Positions 43,446-53,609 of a DNA stretch of 64,000 nt are shown one piece after another (positions within the stretch are counted from its first letter, which is position 1; each line of letters starts with the position of its first letter). The DNA lies in contig NZ_AP021869.1 of NCBI RefSeq assembly GCF_026001925.1, forward strand, positions 372,001-436,000. Reading direction: 5' to 3'. The notes below the pieces were generated by a model. It made no database searches. It saw only the letters and a program-made list of their open reading frames with translations, and was not told the origin of the DNA. Both the position numbers and the translations under genes were made by a program. Source of the stretch: Vibrio gangliei. GTDB taxonomy: Bacteria; Pseudomonadota; Gammaproteobacteria; Enterobacterales; Vibrionaceae.

Positions 43446-44213
43446 ATGCAAGAAAAACAAAGGATCATCTCACGGTTAATTGTGCAGACTGGGCAAATGC
43501 TGCTGGCACATGGCGCGGAGAGTACACTTGTTGGTGATCTGACTCGGCGCATAGGTCTGGCGTGCGGTATGTCAGAAGTTGAAGTGTCGTTATCGGCGAG
43601 TTCCATTGTGGTGACCACTGTGATGAATGATCACTGCATTACCACCGCACGTCGCAGCCCAGATCGTGGCATCAATATGAAAGTTGTCACCGATATTCAA
43701 CATATTTGCATTATGCTTGAACGCAAGGTGATTGATTATCGAATGGCACAGCAAAAACTCAATCAAATTAAAGCTACTCGTTATAACCGCTGGTTAGTCT
43801 TGGTGATGATTGGACTGTCTTGTGCTGCCTTCGCCCGTTTAGCGGGGGGAGATCACACCGTGTGTGCGATTACCTTTTTAGCTTCTAGCGTGGGGATGTT
43901 CGTACGCCAAGAGATTGGTCACCGTAACTTTAACCCTATGCTGAACTTTGCTGTTACGGCTTTTGTTACCACGCTCATTTCCTCGCAAGCGGTGATTTAT
44001 CAATTGGGCAACTCTCCTTTTACCGCGATGGCATCCTCCGTGTTAATGCTAGTACCGGGTTTTCCACTAATTAATTCTGTGGCCGATATGCTCAAAGGTT
44101 ATGTCAACATGGGGATTGCTCGTTTTGTGATGGCAAGCCTTCTGACTTTTGCCACGAGTTTAGGGATTGTGGCCGCGATGACATTAACCGGAACGTGGGA
44201 GTGGATTCGATGA
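43446..44213 (+). CDS. yjjP: ThrE-type exporter subunit YjjP
   Basis: 255 residues. Cytoplasmic N-terminal half with the DUF1212 pattern (LAHGAEST, SASSIVVT, SPDRGINM), then about five membrane helices from residue 118. With YjjB it corresponds to the two halves of the fused ThrE threonine/serine exporter; in E. coli the pair is linked to succinate export. The stop overlaps the yjjB start (ATGA). Confidence 0.9.
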   Translation: MQEKQRIISRLIVQTGQMLLAHGAESTLVGDLTRRIGLACGMSEVEVSLSASSIVVTTVMNDHCITTARRSPDRGINMKVVTDIQHICIMLERKVIDYRMAQQKLNQIKATRYNRWLVLVMIGLSCAAFARLAGGDHTVCAITFLASSVGMFVRQEIGHRNFNPMLNFAVTAFVTTLISSQAVIYQLGNSPFTAMASSVLMLVPGFPLINSVADMLKGYVNMGIARFVMASLLTFATSLGIVAAMTLTGTWEWIR

Positions 44214-44677
44214 ACCTGTTTCTATTCGATGTGTTACTTGATATGGCATTGGCCTCCATTCCTGCTGTTGGTTTTGCCTTGGTATTCAATGTGCCAGTCA
44301 AAGCCTTAAAATATTGTGCATTAGGTGGGGCGATAGGGCATGGTTTGCGTTTTATTTTAATGTCTTATTCTATCCCAATTGAGTGGGCAACATTTTTTGC
44401 TGCTACCACTGTTGGTATGATTGGGGTGCATTGGTCTCATAAATTTCTGGCTCATCCTAAAGTGTTTACTGTGGCAGCAATGATCCCAATGGTTCCCGGT
44501 GTTTATGCTTTTAAAGCAATGATCGCATTAGTGGAAATTAAGCAAAGCGGTTATGATCCTGAATTGCTTGCTATATTGATGGATAACTTTTTACAAGCCA
44601 TGTTTATTATTGCAGGGCTAGCCATTGGTTTAGCTATGCCGGGCTTGTTGTTTTATCGTAGGCGTTCCGTAGTATAG
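44210..44677 (+). CDS. yjjB: ThrE-type exporter subunit YjjB
   Basis: 155-residue membrane protein with about four to five helices, DUF3815 family: SIPAVGFALVFNVP, GAIGHGLRFIL, HPKVFTVAAMIPMVPG. The ATG at 44210 overlaps the yjjP TGA and matches the E. coli start region; a GTG at 44195 is also in frame. folA follows 38 bases later. Confidence 0.9.
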   Translation: MNLFLFDVLLDMALASIPAVGFALVFNVPVKALKYCALGGAIGHGLRFILMSYSIPIEWATFFAATTVGMIGVHWSHKFLAHPKVFTVAAMIPMVPGVYAFKAMIALVEIKQSGYDPELLAILMDNFLQAMFIIAGLAIGLAMPGLLFYRRRSVV

Positions 44678-44715
44678 CGAGGCTTCAGTTTGAATTTTAG
44701 TGTAAAGGATTTAAT

Positions 44716-45204
44716 GTGAAAATCAGTATGATTGCCGCGATGGCAAACCATCGAATTATAGGTAAAGACAACCAAATGCCTTGGCACTTACCCGCCGATT
44801 TCGCCTGGTTTAAGCAGTGTACTATGGGTAAACCGATTGTCATGGGACGCAAAACCTACGAATCGATTGGACGTCCTCTACCTGGACGTTTAAATATCGT
44901 GATTTCTCGTGATCCTGAATTGCGTATTGATGGTGTCGAAACAGTGACCTCTATTGAACAGGCTAAACAGGTGGCAGGCGATGTTGAGGAATTGATGATT
45001 ATTGGTGGTGGGAGTATTTATCAAGCTTGTTTGCCTTTTTCGGATTATCTTTATCTCACTTATATTGATGCTGACATTGACGGCGATACTCAATTTCCGG
45101 ATTGGGGAGACAATTGGCAAATCTTGCATCAAGAGTTTTACTCTAAAGATGATAAGAATGCCTATGATATGACTTTTGTTAAACTCGCTCGTAGTTGCAA
45201 TTAA
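44716..45204 (+). CDS. folA: Dihydrofolate reductase
   Basis: Reduces dihydrofolate with NADPH; trimethoprim target. GTG start with AAAGGA 6 bases upstream. MPWHLPADFAWFK carries the active-site Asp, and GRKTYESIGRPLPGR and IGGGSIYQ bind NADPH. 162 residues, chromosomal type. It may be read with yjjPB. Confidence 0.97.
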   Translation: MKISMIAAMANHRIIGKDNQMPWHLPADFAWFKQCTMGKPIVMGRKTYESIGRPLPGRLNIVISRDPELRIDGVETVTSIEQAKQVAGDVEELMIIGGGSIYQACLPFSDYLYLTYIDADIDGDTQFPDWGDNWQILHQEFYSKDDKNAYDMTFVKLARSCN

Positions 45205-45298
45205 TTGAAGAGCTCAGTCATTTGCGTCGCTTAATCACCTTGGCATTACAGCTGACGGACAAAGTTCAACCCAATAAAAACTAAAAGGAAATAAGAAC

Positions 45299-45637
45299 AT
45301 GGAATTACAAGAGTTTTTGCATCAAGTGACAAGCGAGCCATTGTCGGTTGAGTTTGAGCAAACCATTGCTGTGATTGAGAGTAACTACACCTTCACACCA
45401 ACCGCTTTTACGAATGGCGAAGTACAAAATGAAGCAGGGCAAAACAATGGTTCTTGTAAGATTTTTGCTTTTGCTCAACTACACAACCTGACTGAGGCGC
45501 AAACCTTAGCGTGTTTTGGTCAGTTTTATCGTGAAGATGTGCTGCAGCATCCAGAAAACGACGATCATCAAAACATTCGCAATTTTATCACTCATGGCTG
45601 GCAAGGCGTGAAATTCAGTTCACCTGCGTTAGCCTAA
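45299..45637 (+). CDS. HopJ-family protein of unknown function
   Basis: 112 residues matching the HopJ family by its FNGE/FTNGEVQNEAGQNNGSCK core and CFGQFYREDV segment. The family name comes from a Pseudomonas syringae effector, but these small proteins are widespread in non-pathogens and lack secretion signals, so an effector role is unlikely. Good AAGGA ribosome site. Terminator immediately downstream. Confidence 0.85.
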   Translation: MELQEFLHQVTSEPLSVEFEQTIAVIESNYTFTPTAFTNGEVQNEAGQNNGSCKIFAFAQLHNLTEAQTLACFGQFYREDVLQHPENDDHQNIRNFITHGWQGVKFSSPALA

Positions 45638-45657
45638 TTCCGAGCATTTCCGCAGAA

Positions 45658-46455
45658 CTACTCTGTTTGATTCAAAGCCCAGTCATAGTCATAGCTGGGC
45701 TTTTTATTGCTTTTGGCTATCTCTGGATGAAATTGAGTTAAGTAGTTCAACAGCTGCTGTTCGCCTCCAAAATCCTCGGCGTACCACTTAAAAATCGAAG
45801 ATAGCTGCAATTGTTGGGCGTCGATTTTTACCCCTTTATCTGAATGTAGAAATTGATATTCAGCTTGAGTAAGTAACTGCTCACTATTACTAGAAGTGAA
45901 GGCATGAGGTTGCAAATTAGGACAACCTAGGCTGGCACAATTCACGGCATAGTGAATGCGTTTATCTCGCCAAATCGGACGTAAGATTCGGTGTTCAATA
46001 TTATTTAAAGATAAAGCTTGTTGATTGATGTGAATGAGCTTGTCATCCCAAGGACCAAAAGAAAAAATGCCGCCAAGTTTAGTGATAGATTGGATGGGAT
46101 AGTGTTCAATGATGAGTTGTACCGTCAGCGCATTATACAGGTTGACCCAATAAGCAAATTGTTCAGCGCGGTTGAACTGGCGGGGATCGAGTTGAGATAA
46201 AGTTTGAAGGTAACCGGTGAGTAACTGCTTATCTGACTTGGTGAAGCTTGAGTAGCTAAATAGCGTATTTTGATCAGATTGTACAAGATGGCGATCTAAT
46301 ATGGTTTGCCAGTCGCTATGGTCAATCGACTGAGTATTTTGTTCATTACTACTATCCCAAATATCCCATAAGTCCGCTTTGGGGGCTGCAATAGATGAAA
46401 AACTAAGGCTCAATAAAAAAGAGCGCAATAAAAATAAGCATAATAATCGCGACAT
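45658..46455 (-). CDS. DUF547 protein, probably periplasmic
   Basis: 265 residues. N-terminal hydrophobic signal (about 4-22, cleavage near SSIAA-PK). DUF547 features include NRAEQFAYWVNLYNALTV, RIHYAVNCASLGCPNLQ and the HRILRP segment; Cys and His residues there could form an active site. Biochemical function of the family is unknown. Its 3' end contains the terminator of the convergent HopJ-family gene. Confidence 0.85.
   Translation of the reverse strand: MSRLLCLFLLRSFLLSLSFSSIAAPKADLWDIWDSSNEQNTQSIDHSDWQTILDRHLVQSDQNTLFSYSSFTKSDKQLLTGYLQTLSQLDPRQFNRAEQFAYWVNLYNALTVQLIIEHYPIQSITKLGGIFSFGPWDDKLIHINQQALSLNNIEHRILRPIWRDKRIHYAVNCASLGCPNLQPHAFTSSNSEQLLTQAEYQFLHSDKGVKIDAQQLQLSSIFKWYAEDFGGEQQLLNYLTQFHPEIAKSNKKPSYDYDWALNQTE
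45674..45707 (+). terminator. Terminator of the HopJ-family gene, inside the convergent DUF547 gene
   Basis: AAAGCCCAG, 12-base loop, CTGGGCTTTTTA. The hairpin lies wholly within the last codons of the convergent DUF547 reading frame. Confidence 0.85.
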
Positions 46456-46602
46456 GGTTGTAGCTCTGAATGGTTTAAGTCTGAATGGTTTTTCAGTCTG
46501 ATAAATGGGTTGATAACCAGCTAGACCTGAATAAGCGCGTTATACTTTCACTCTAAATAAAATTTGACCGCTAAAGACCTAAAGACCTAAAGACCAACAG
46601 CC

Positions 46603-47064
46603 CTAATCACGTTTATTTTTTTCAGCCAATTTCGCCAAACTTTTCATTCTCTGTTGCAGTTTTGGTGGCGCCATATCGGCAACCATCAAGATAGATTGCG
46701 CGGCTTGCTCGCTGAGACCTTGATGATAGTCTTTCTTCTTCTCTTGCAGCGATTCCCCACGATACAACTCGGGGTTCACCTTAAACTCCAATCCCACTAA
46801 ACGAGAAAATCCGGCCGCTCTCAGCTCGGACAAAATTCGAATTCGTTCATAATTGAGCTTAATTTGAATGGAAGCATTGGCAACTTCGATCAGCAATTGA
46901 CTTTGGCGTACATTCGCCGCTCGGCAATGCGCCACCATGCTAGCAGGAAGGATAGACTGCAAGGTTTGATTAATGGCTAAAATGTCCGAGACATGCTCAG
47001 TAAACTGTTTTAAACCCGTCTCAGAGATGACGTCTTGAGTCAGTTTAGGTCTATGGTCACGCAT
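46603..47064 (-). CDS. dciA: DnaB helicase loader/operator DciA (DUF721)
   Basis: DciA interacts with and helps load DnaB in bacteria that lack DnaC. 153 residues from the ATG at 47064 (MRDHRPKLTQ); an in-frame GTG at 47076 would give 157. The N-terminal KH-like DUF721 domain covers about residues 15-105 (LPASMVAHCRAANVRQSQLLIEV), followed by a basic, probably disordered C-terminal tail. Position beside secA is conserved in vibrios. Partner DnaB is encoded at 15.5-16.8 kb. Confidence 0.9.
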   Translation of the reverse strand: MRDHRPKLTQDVISETGLKQFTEHVSDILAINQTLQSILPASMVAHCRAANVRQSQLLIEVANASIQIKLNYERIRILSELRAAGFSRLVGLEFKVNPELYRGESLQEKKKDYHQGLSEQAAQSILMVADMAPPKLQQRMKSLAKLAEKNKRD

Positions 47065-47355
47065 GCTCGCTCTCACCAGATGGATGTTCAGGCTATTATT
47101 ATGCTCGATTCAGGTTTAAATATGTCAAAAAATACCATTTTTGATCAAAAATAATGAGGATGAGCGCAAACTAAAGCGTTTGTAGATAGAAGATGAGCGC
47201 ATAATCCCATACTATATGGTCACTTGTTTTTTAGTCTTGAAAATGGGCTTAAATGGCACCATATGACAAGTAGACCAAATTATCTCAGTATTCTTAGTGT
47301 AAGAGAGAAACTGAAAGTAGAGATCCGAAAGATCAGGAAGAGAGATTCGTAAATA

Positions 47356-50085
47356 ATGTTAACTAAGTTACTGACCAGTGTGATTGGCAGTCGTAATGAC
47401 AGAACCCTACGCCAACTGAGAAAAATCGTAAATCAAATTAATAGCTTCGAGCCAGAATATGAAGCATTAACCGATGAGCAACTTCAAAACAAAACCGTTG
47501 AGTTTCGTGAGCGTTACCACAACGGTGAAACTCTAGATAAATTACTTCCAGAAGCTTTTGCTACCGTGCGTGAAGCATCAAAGCGTATTTACGGAATGCG
47601 TCACTTTGATGTGCAGCTTATCGGCGGTATGGTACTAAACTCAGGCAAAATTGCTGAGATGCGTACTGGTGAAGGTAAAACATTAACGGCAACGCTTGCG
47701 GCTTACTTAAATGGTATTGCTGGTAAAGGCGTGCACGTCGTGACCGTCAACGATTACTTAGCTAAGCGTGACGCCGAAACCAACCGTGAATTATTTGAAT
47801 TTCTAGGCATGACCGTCGGGATTAACGTTCCGAACATGATCCCGGTTGAGAAAAAAGCCGCATATCAATGTGATATTTTGTACGGCACTAACAACGAATT
47901 TGGTTTTGACTACCTACGTGACAACATGGCCTTCCGCCCTGAAGATCGCGTTCAACGTGAACGTTTCTTCGCTGTGGTCGATGAGGTGGATTCCATCTTA
48001 ATTGATGAAGCGCGTACACCGCTTATCATTTCAGGCCCTGCCGAAGATAGCTCAGAGTTATACACTCGCATTAATACCTTGATCCCTTATCTTGAGCGCC
48101 AAGATGAAGAGGATACTGAAGAATACCGTGGTGATAAGCACTACACCATCGATGAGAAAGCCAAACAAGTTCACATGACAGAAACTGGTCAAGAATATGT
48201 TGAAGAGCTGCTGATCAAAAGCGGCCTAATGGAAGAAGGCGATACGCTGTATTCACCAGCTAATATTAGCCTATTGCATCACGTTAATGCGGCATTACGT
48301 GCGCACGTATTGTTTGAAAAAGATGTTGATTACATCGTGAAAGATGGCGAAGTGATCATTGTTGATGAGCACACTGGCCGTACTATGCCAGGACGTCGTT
48401 GGTCAGAAGGTTTGCACCAAGCTGTTGAAGCGAAAGAAGGCGTTAAGATCCAAAACGAGAACCAAACGTTGGCATCGATTACCTTCCAGAATTACTTCCG
48501 TTTGTATGAAAAACTGTCGGGCATGACGGGGACCGCTGATACCGAAGCATTCGAATTCCAGTCGATTTATGGTCTAGATACGGTGGTGATCCCAACTAAC
48601 CGTCCAATGATCCGTAACGACATGCCAGATGTGGTTTATCGTACTGAAAAAGAAAAGTTTGATGCCATCATCGAAGACATCAAAGAGCGTGTGGCCAAAG
48701 GTCAGCCAATTCTCGTCGGTACGGTGTCGATTGAAAAATCGGAGCTGCTTTCTAATGCATTGAAAGCAGCGAAAATTAAACACAATGTCTTGAACGCTAA
48801 ATTCCATGAACAAGAAGCCGAAATCGTCGCGCAAGCCGGTACACCAGGTGCGGTTACTATCGCAACGAACATGGCGGGTCGTGGTACCGATATCAAGCTA
48901 GGTGGCAGCTGGGAAAACCAAGTTGAGAAACTGGAAGAATCTCAAGGTTCGCCAGCAACGGAAGAGCAAATCGCACAAATTAAAGCAGAGTGGCAGAAAG
49001 TACACGATGCAGTATTAGAAGCTGGCGGCTTGCATATTATTGGTACTGAGCGTCATGAATCTCGACGTATTGATAACCAGCTACGTGGTCGTTCGGGTCG
49101 TCAAGGTGATGCCGGTTCTTCGCGTTTCTACCTATCTATGGAAGATTCACTGTTGCGTATCTTTACCTCTGATCGCATGGCGGGTCTTATCCAAAGTGGT
49201 ATGGAAGAAGGTGAAGCGATTGAAAGCCGCATGTTGTCTCGCTCAATCGAAAAAGCACAGCGTAAAGTGGAAGGTCGTAACTTCGACGTGCGTAAGCAAT
49301 TACTGGATTACGATGATGTGGCGAATGATCAACGTAAAGTCGTCTACGAATTACGTGATGAGTTGATGGGCGCACAAGACATCAGCGAAATGCTAGAACA
49401 AAACCGCATTGACGTTCTAAGTTCGGTATTCGAACAATACATTCCGCCACAATCGCTTGACGAAATGTGGGATGTGAAAGGCTTGCAAGATCGCTTACAA
49501 GCGGATTTCGACTTAGATCTACCAATCCAAACTTGGTTAGATGAAGACGACAAGCTATACGAAGAAGTCTTGCTTGAGCGTATCATCAGCGAAGCCTCAA
49601 CCATCTACAAGCAAAAAGAAGAAGCGGTTGGCGCAGAAGTGTTACGTAACTTTGAGCGTCAAGTGATGCTACAAACGCTTGATAACCTATGGAAAGAGCA
49701 CCTAGCGGCGATGGATCACCTGCGTCAAGGTATTCACCTACGTGGCTATGCACAAAAAGATCCGAAGCAAGAGTTTAAACGTGAGTCGTTTGAGTTGTTC
49801 GGTGAACTACTCGATAGCTTGAAGTTCGATGTGATTTCGACGTTAAGCCGAGTGCGCGTACAACAGCGTGAAGAAGTGGATCGCATGGAAGAACAACGTC
49901 GCATTCAAGCTGAAGAAGCGGCTCGTAAGCAACAGTTGCAACATGAATCTGCGGATGGCCTGTCTGATGATGAGCAAAGTGAATCGAACCAACCGAGCGT
50001 TCGTGAAGAGCGTAAAGTGGGTCGTAATGAGCCTTGCCCATGTGGTTCTGGTAAAAAGTACAAACAATGTCACGGTAAAATCTAG
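47356..50085 (+). CDS. secA: Preprotein translocase ATPase SecA
   Basis: Motor of Sec-dependent export. Walker [15 protein letters not shown] (about residues 101-114), [14 protein letters not shown] motif, second nucleotide domain with [14 protein letters not shown], and the C-terminal zinc-binding [13 protein letters not shown]. 909 residues. No secM-like arrest peptide is encoded in the 279 bases upstream; the longest ATG frame I noticed there is ten codons. mutT follows after a terminator. Confidence 0.98.
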   Translation: MLTKLLTSVIGSRNDRTLRQLRKIVNQINSFEPEYEALTDEQLQNKTVEFRERYHNGETLDKLLPEAFATVREASKRIYGMRHFDVQLIGGMVLNSGKIAEMRTGEGKTLTATLAAYLNGIAGKGVHVVTVNDYLAKRDAETNRELFEFLGMTVGINVPNMIPVEKKAAYQCDILYGTNNEFGFDYLRDNMAFRPEDRVQRERFFAVVDEVDSILIDEARTPLIISGPAEDSSELYTRINTLIPYLERQDEEDTEEYRGDKHYTIDEKAKQVHMTETGQEYVEELLIKSGLMEEGDTLYSPANISLLHHVNAALRAHVLFEKDVDYIVKDGEVIIVDEHTGRTMPGRRWSEGLHQAVEAKEGVKIQNENQTLASITFQNYFRLYEKLSGMTGTADTEAFEFQSIYGLDTVVIPTNRPMIRNDMPDVVYRTEKEKFDAIIEDIKERVAKGQPILVGTVSIEKSELLSNALKAAKIKHNVLNAKFHEQEAEIVAQAGTPGAVTIATNMAGRGTDIKLGGSWENQVEKLEESQGSPATEEQIAQIKAEWQKVHDAVLEAGGLHIIGTERHESRRIDNQLRGRSGRQGDAGSSRFYLSMEDSLLRIFTSDRMAGLIQSGMEEGEAIESRMLSRSIEKAQRKVEGRNFDVRKQLLDYDDVANDQRKVVYELRDELMGAQDISEMLEQNRIDVLSSVFEQYIPPQSLDEMWDVKGLQDRLQADFDLDLPIQTWLDEDDKLYEEVLLERIISEASTIYKQKEEAVGAEVLRNFERQVMLQTLDNLWKEHLAAMDHLRQGIHLRGYAQKDPKQEFKRESFELFGELLDSLKFDVISTLSRVRVQQREEVDRMEEQRRIQAEEAARKQQLQHESADGLSDDEQSESNQPSVREERKVGRNEPCPCGSGKKYKQCHGKI

Positions 50086-50116
50086 CGATTAGTACATGAC
50101 ATCAGGTCGAAAGATC

Positions 50117-50147
50117 AAAAAGGCTGCAGTGATTGCGGCCTTTTTAT
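50117..50147 (+). terminator. Terminator after secA
   Basis: AAAAGGCTGC, loop AGTGATT, GCGGCCTTTTT, with one mismatch in the stem. Confidence 0.85.
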
Positions 50148-50214
50148 TGTCAGATTTTTAAGCGACATTTGTTGATATCAAAAGAAGCATGATGGAATAA
50201 GAGAAGGGAAAAGA

Positions 50215-50613
50215 ATGAAGCGTACTCACATCGTTGCGGCGATTATTTTGAATCCTCAGCAAGATCAAATCTTTATTACTAAGCGTCCAGCCAAGCTACA
50301 CAAAGGCGGTTTCTGGGAATTTCCTGGCGGTAAGGTTGAAGAAGGGGAAAGCGCAGAACAAGGTTTGATCCGCGAACTGCAAGAAGAAATTGATATTACC
50401 GCTACACAATTAGAGTTATTTGAACACTTTGATTTCGATTACACCGATAAAAGCCTCACCTTTGATTTCTTTGTGGTATCGGCTTTTGAAGGCAAGCCAT
50501 ACGGTAAGGAAGGCCAAGAAGGCAAATGGGTCGCAATGAATGACTTGAATGGCTACGCTTTCCCTGAAGCGAATGAGCCGGTGCTGGAAAAGGTTATCAA
50601 ACGTTTTGGTTAA
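50215..50613 (+). CDS. mutT: 8-oxo-dGTP diphosphatase MutT
   Basis: Sanitises oxidised guanine nucleotides. The Nudix box reads GKVEEGE...RELQEEIDI: all catalytic Glu residues are present, but the usual Gly near its end (EExG) is Asp. 132 residues, as expected for MutT, and located after secA as in E. coli. A repeat element starts right after the stop. Confidence 0.95.
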   Translation: MKRTHIVAAIILNPQQDQIFITKRPAKLHKGGFWEFPGGKVEEGESAEQGLIRELQEEIDITATQLELFEHFDFDYTDKSLTFDFFVVSAFEGKPYGKEGQEGKWVAMNDLNGYAFPEANEPVLEKVIKRFG

Positions 50614-51034
50614 AAGCGATTCGAGTCTCGGTTATCGGGCGCTACGCTGATCGTAATTCGAAAAAGATGGACTAAATTATGTCATTCCTGCCGAGCCTAG
50701 GCGAGAGCGGGAATCTACTCGCAGTGCGCTGAATTTAGATCCTCGATGTCGCCTAGGCTCCTCAAGGATGATGGCATCACAATATCACTCACACGCCTTG
50801 GGAGATCCTGAACTGCGCTCCTACGTCGCTTTTCAGGATGACGTTGTTATTAATGTCTTTTCTTGAAAACAGAAACTAGGTACTCGCTTTCTTTTCCGGG
50901 CTCCGAGTAGCGTCCGAGTTACTCGAAACGATCACGCTTTTCGGCTCTCGAGCAAAGCGTCCCCGTACCTCGGCTCTGCTTTTGCTTTTCCAAGCCACGA
51001 GCAGCAACGCGCCCGAGTTCCGAGTAACGAAAAT
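50614..51034. repeat. Composite intergenic repeat between mutT and yacG, copy 5
   Basis: Left arm with GGGCGCTACGCTGATCGT (50637-50654) and right arm with ACGAGCAGCA (50997-51006) continuing ACGCGCCCGAG. The arms match in inverted orientation at about 14 of 18 positions. The right side is very CGAG/CTCG-rich (50893-51027) and includes CTAGGTA. A different hairpin-type repeat (50680-50843) sits between the arms. The block fills the whole gap between the two stop codons. Confidence 0.8.
50680..50843. repeat. REP-like three-hairpin block inside the composite repeat
   Basis: GTCATTCCTGCCGAGCC...GAGCGGGAATCT, then GATCCTCGATG...CTCAAGGATGATG, then GATCCTGAACTGCGCTCC...TTTTCAGGATGACG. Each part is an imperfect hairpin. 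ATTCC...GGAAT and ATCCTGAA...TTCAGGAT motifs are typical of intergenic REP-like elements common in gammaproteobacteria. Confidence 0.7.
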
Positions 51035-51235
51035 CTATTCCGACCAACCGTCTGAATCCGACATATCAGGCGCGCCGGGGATTGATTTTTCTTCATCGGC
51101 CCATTCACCAAAATCGACTAATTGGCATTGTTTACTGCAAAAAGGGCGGAAAGGGCTTACCTCTCCCCATACTACGGCAGTTTGGCAAGTTGGACACTTT
51201 ACTACGGTGATTTTTTTCGGTGTTTGTTCAGTCAT
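51035..51235 (-). CDS. yacG: DNA gyrase inhibitor YacG
   Basis: 66-residue zinc protein that in E. coli binds GyrB and inhibits gyrase. The four ligands C14, C17, C33 and C37 are present, with an acidic tail. Last gene of the pilABCD-coaE-zapD-yacG cluster, 36 bases after zapD. Confidence 0.95.
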   Translation of the reverse strand: MTEQTPKKITVVKCPTCQTAVVWGEVSPFRPFCSKQCQLVDFGEWADEEKSIPGAPDMSDSDGWSE

Positions 51236-51271
51236 GACGGGTTGCCTACTTCAAATATAATGAGATGAAGT

Positions 51272-52003
51272 TTAACAAACTGCGAGGCTAAACTCGACAT
51301 CTTGCGTATAGGCTGCGCCAGAATCAAAACGCATAAATTTAATCACGAAGCGATTTTTATGACCCGAGATCATAGGATATACACCGAGATCGGAAGGGAT
51401 TTCTAACCGTAAGATATTCGCGTCATTGGCATCGCTTTGATAAAAACCGTTGCGAGCAATTTGCGGTTTATAGCGGCCAGTTTCACGTAAGAGTTTGAGC
51501 AGTAATTCTAATGCGTTGTGAAGTGGGGTTAATGTTTTCAGCCAGCGATTCACATCGATCATGCGTTTTTCGAGCGGCAAGTGCTGCCAATAATGCAATG
51601 AGGGCAGATCAAAGCAGCAATGGCCGCCGGGTAGACTAAAGCGCTGTCGAATGGTACTTAAAAAGCGATCTTCTTTTAGTGATTGCCCAAAACGTTCTGC
51701 CGCCATCACTTCACGAAAGTTACCTTCAATATCATTCAATACTCTGTTGAGTAGGCTTTGATCGACGCCGGGTACATTGGCCCAGCCTCGAAAGAGTAAT
51801 TTCTGTTTCTCAAGCTCTTTGGTGAGTTCTGATTTGACGTGGATCTGTTCAAACAAATCCATTAAATCAAATAGTGAGCGAAAGAAGATTTGATCATCCA
51901 GTGGAGATTCAAATTTGGCGGACTTATGCAATTGCCTCATGAGCGTTTCGACTCTAAGGTGAATTCGGACTTTTTCTGTTAATGGATGTTCGAATTTGAG
52001 CAT
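51272..52003 (-). CDS. zapD: Cell division protein ZapD
   Basis: Cross-links FtsZ filaments at the Z-ring. 243 residues of the DUF1342 family: [16 protein letters not shown] at the start, [17 protein letters not shown] in the middle. Conserved coaE-zapD-yacG order. Confidence 0.95.
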   Translation of the reverse strand: MLKFEHPLTEKVRIHLRVETLMRQLHKSAKFESPLDDQIFFRSLFDLMDLFEQIHVKSELTKELEKQKLLFRGWANVPGVDQSLLNRVLNDIEGNFREVMAAERFGQSLKEDRFLSTIRQRFSLPGGHCCFDLPSLHYWQHLPLEKRMIDVNRWLKTLTPLHNALELLLKLLRETGRYKPQIARNGFYQSDANDANILRLEIPSDLGVYPMISGHKNRFVIKFMRFDSGAAYTQDVEFSLAVC

Positions 52004-52047
52004 GGCGCCTTCAATTGGTGGAGTACGTAAATAGACTTATTCTATTG

Positions 52048-52671
52048 TCACAGAAAGTTGCCGGATAATGCTAGGTACTTTTTGTGTAAAACTGTGACTT
52101 GAGATAAAAGTTTTTGTTTTGTGTGCACGCTTAACGCTGCGTCATTGTTAATTACGTCATCGGCATGGGCTAAGCGTTGTTCTCTTGATGCTTGTGAAGC
52201 CAAAATAGCGCGAACCTGATCTTGTGAAACTTTATCCCGCTGACAAGTGCGTGCAATTTGGGTTTCAGGGCTGACATCGACAACCAACAAACGATCAATG
52301 TTCTCTTGCCAGTTGTTTTCGATCAGCAGTGGAACCACTAGTAACGCATAAGGTGATTTTACTTGGGTCAGTTGTTGATTGATGGATTGACGGATCAGGG
52401 GGTGCAGCAATTGATTGATCCAGGCTTTTTCATCTGGATTAGCAAAAATACGTTCACGTAATTGTGCACGGTCAAGCCCACCTTGTTGCGTTAATATGGT
52501 CGGGCCAAAGTGCTCAATAATCGCATTCAACCCAACCGTATTTGGCTCGACCACTTCTCGTGCGACAATATCGGCATCGACAATATCAATATCAAAATGG
52601 TCAGCAAACAGATTGGCAACGGTGGTTTTGCCACTACCAATGCCTCCGGTTAACCCTACGATCATTGTCAC
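52048..52671 (-). CDS. coaE: Dephospho-CoA kinase
   Basis: Last step of coenzyme A synthesis. P-loop GLTGGIGSGKTT at residues 6-17 and the DADIVAREV segment. 207 residues. Only 3 bases separate it from pilD, so it is read from the pil transcript or an internal promoter. Confidence 0.96.
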   Translation of the reverse strand: MTMIVGLTGGIGSGKTTVANLFADHFDIDIVDADIVAREVVEPNTVGLNAIIEHFGPTILTQQGGLDRAQLRERIFANPDEKAWINQLLHPLIRQSINQQLTQVKSPYALLVVPLLIENNWQENIDRLLVVDVSPETQIARTCQRDKVSQDQVRAILASQASREQRLAHADDVINNDAALSVHTKQKLLSQVTVLHKKYLALSGNFL

Positions 52672-52674
52672 TGA

Positions 52675-53568
52675 TTACATTCCTAGCATGTTGGTGAGAT
52701 ACCAAGAGGTTAAATCATTGCCCCAAATAAGACAAAACCAACCGGCAATCGCCAAATATGGGCCAAATGGAAACGCTTTTTCGATGCCCTGCTTTTGTAG
52801 TCGAAGCTGAATAATGCCGAATACCAAGCCAACCAGTGACGAGAGCAAAATGAGCAGCGGCAGTTGTTGCCAACCGAGCCAAGCGCCAAGGGCGGCCAAC
52901 AATTTAAAATCGCCATAGCCCATGCCTTCTTTGCCGGTGAGCAACTTAAACGCCCAATAGACAATCCATAAACATAAGTAGCCAGCCATAGCGCCAATGA
53001 CCGCATCTTGCAAAGACACAGGGCTGATTTCAAACAGCGATAAGGCAAGGCCAGCCCACATGAGGGGCAGTGTTAATTGATCGGGCAGTAACATGGTATC
53101 GAGATCAATAAAGGTAGCAGAGACTAACACAAAGGTGAAAAACAATAGGGCAACCGCGTACCAGTCAGCAGGGAAATACAAGCCAATCACCACGCACAGT
53201 GCCGCAGTTAATAATTCAATCGCGGGGTAACGAAAACTGATGGGATTGGCGCATTTGTGGCATTTGCCTTTGAGCATTAACCAGCTAAGCACAGGAATAT
53301 TATCCACTGCGCGAATTTGAGTGTCGCATTTTGGGCAACGAGAACGAGGTACGTTGAGATTAAAGGGCTTTTCCAATTCAACGATGTGTTTTTTAACCTC
53401 AGGATCTTTCTTGAGCTGTGGGAAAAATTCAATACATTCTTGTTTCCATTCTCGTTCCATCATAATGGGTAAGCGATGGATCACGACATTCAAAAAGCTA
53501 CCAATCAGTAGTCCGAAAATGCCTGCTACAACCGGGAACAGGGAAGGATAATAGTCAAAAATGATCAT
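52675..53568 (-). CDS. pilD: Type IV prepilin peptidase/N-methyltransferase PilD
   Basis: Cleaves and methylates type IV prepilins, and usually also type II secretion pseudopilins. The zinc tetracysteine CPKCDTQI...CHKCANPI is in the large loop; the catalytic aspartates lie in [10 protein letters not shown] and GYGDFKL. About eight membrane helices, 297 residues. Confidence 0.96.
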   Translation of the reverse strand: MIIFDYYPSLFPVVAGIFGLLIGSFLNVVIHRLPIMMEREWKQECIEFFPQLKKDPEVKKHIVELEKPFNLNVPRSRCPKCDTQIRAVDNIPVLSWLMLKGKCHKCANPISFRYPAIELLTAALCVVIGLYFPADWYAVALLFFTFVLVSATFIDLDTMLLPDQLTLPLMWAGLALSLFEISPVSLQDAVIGAMAGYLCLWIVYWAFKLLTGKEGMGYGDFKLLAALGAWLGWQQLPLLILLSSLVGLVFGIIQLRLQKQGIEKAFPFGPYLAIAGWFCLIWGNDLTSWYLTNMLGM

Positions 53569-53609
53569 GAGATTACAGCAAGGTCCAATAAAATCGCCAA
53601 AACAGGGGC

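Noticed and set aside
45299..45637. Type III secretion effector (HopJ name)
   Set aside because: No secretion system or chaperone is nearby, and the family is common in free-living bacteria with no virulence link.
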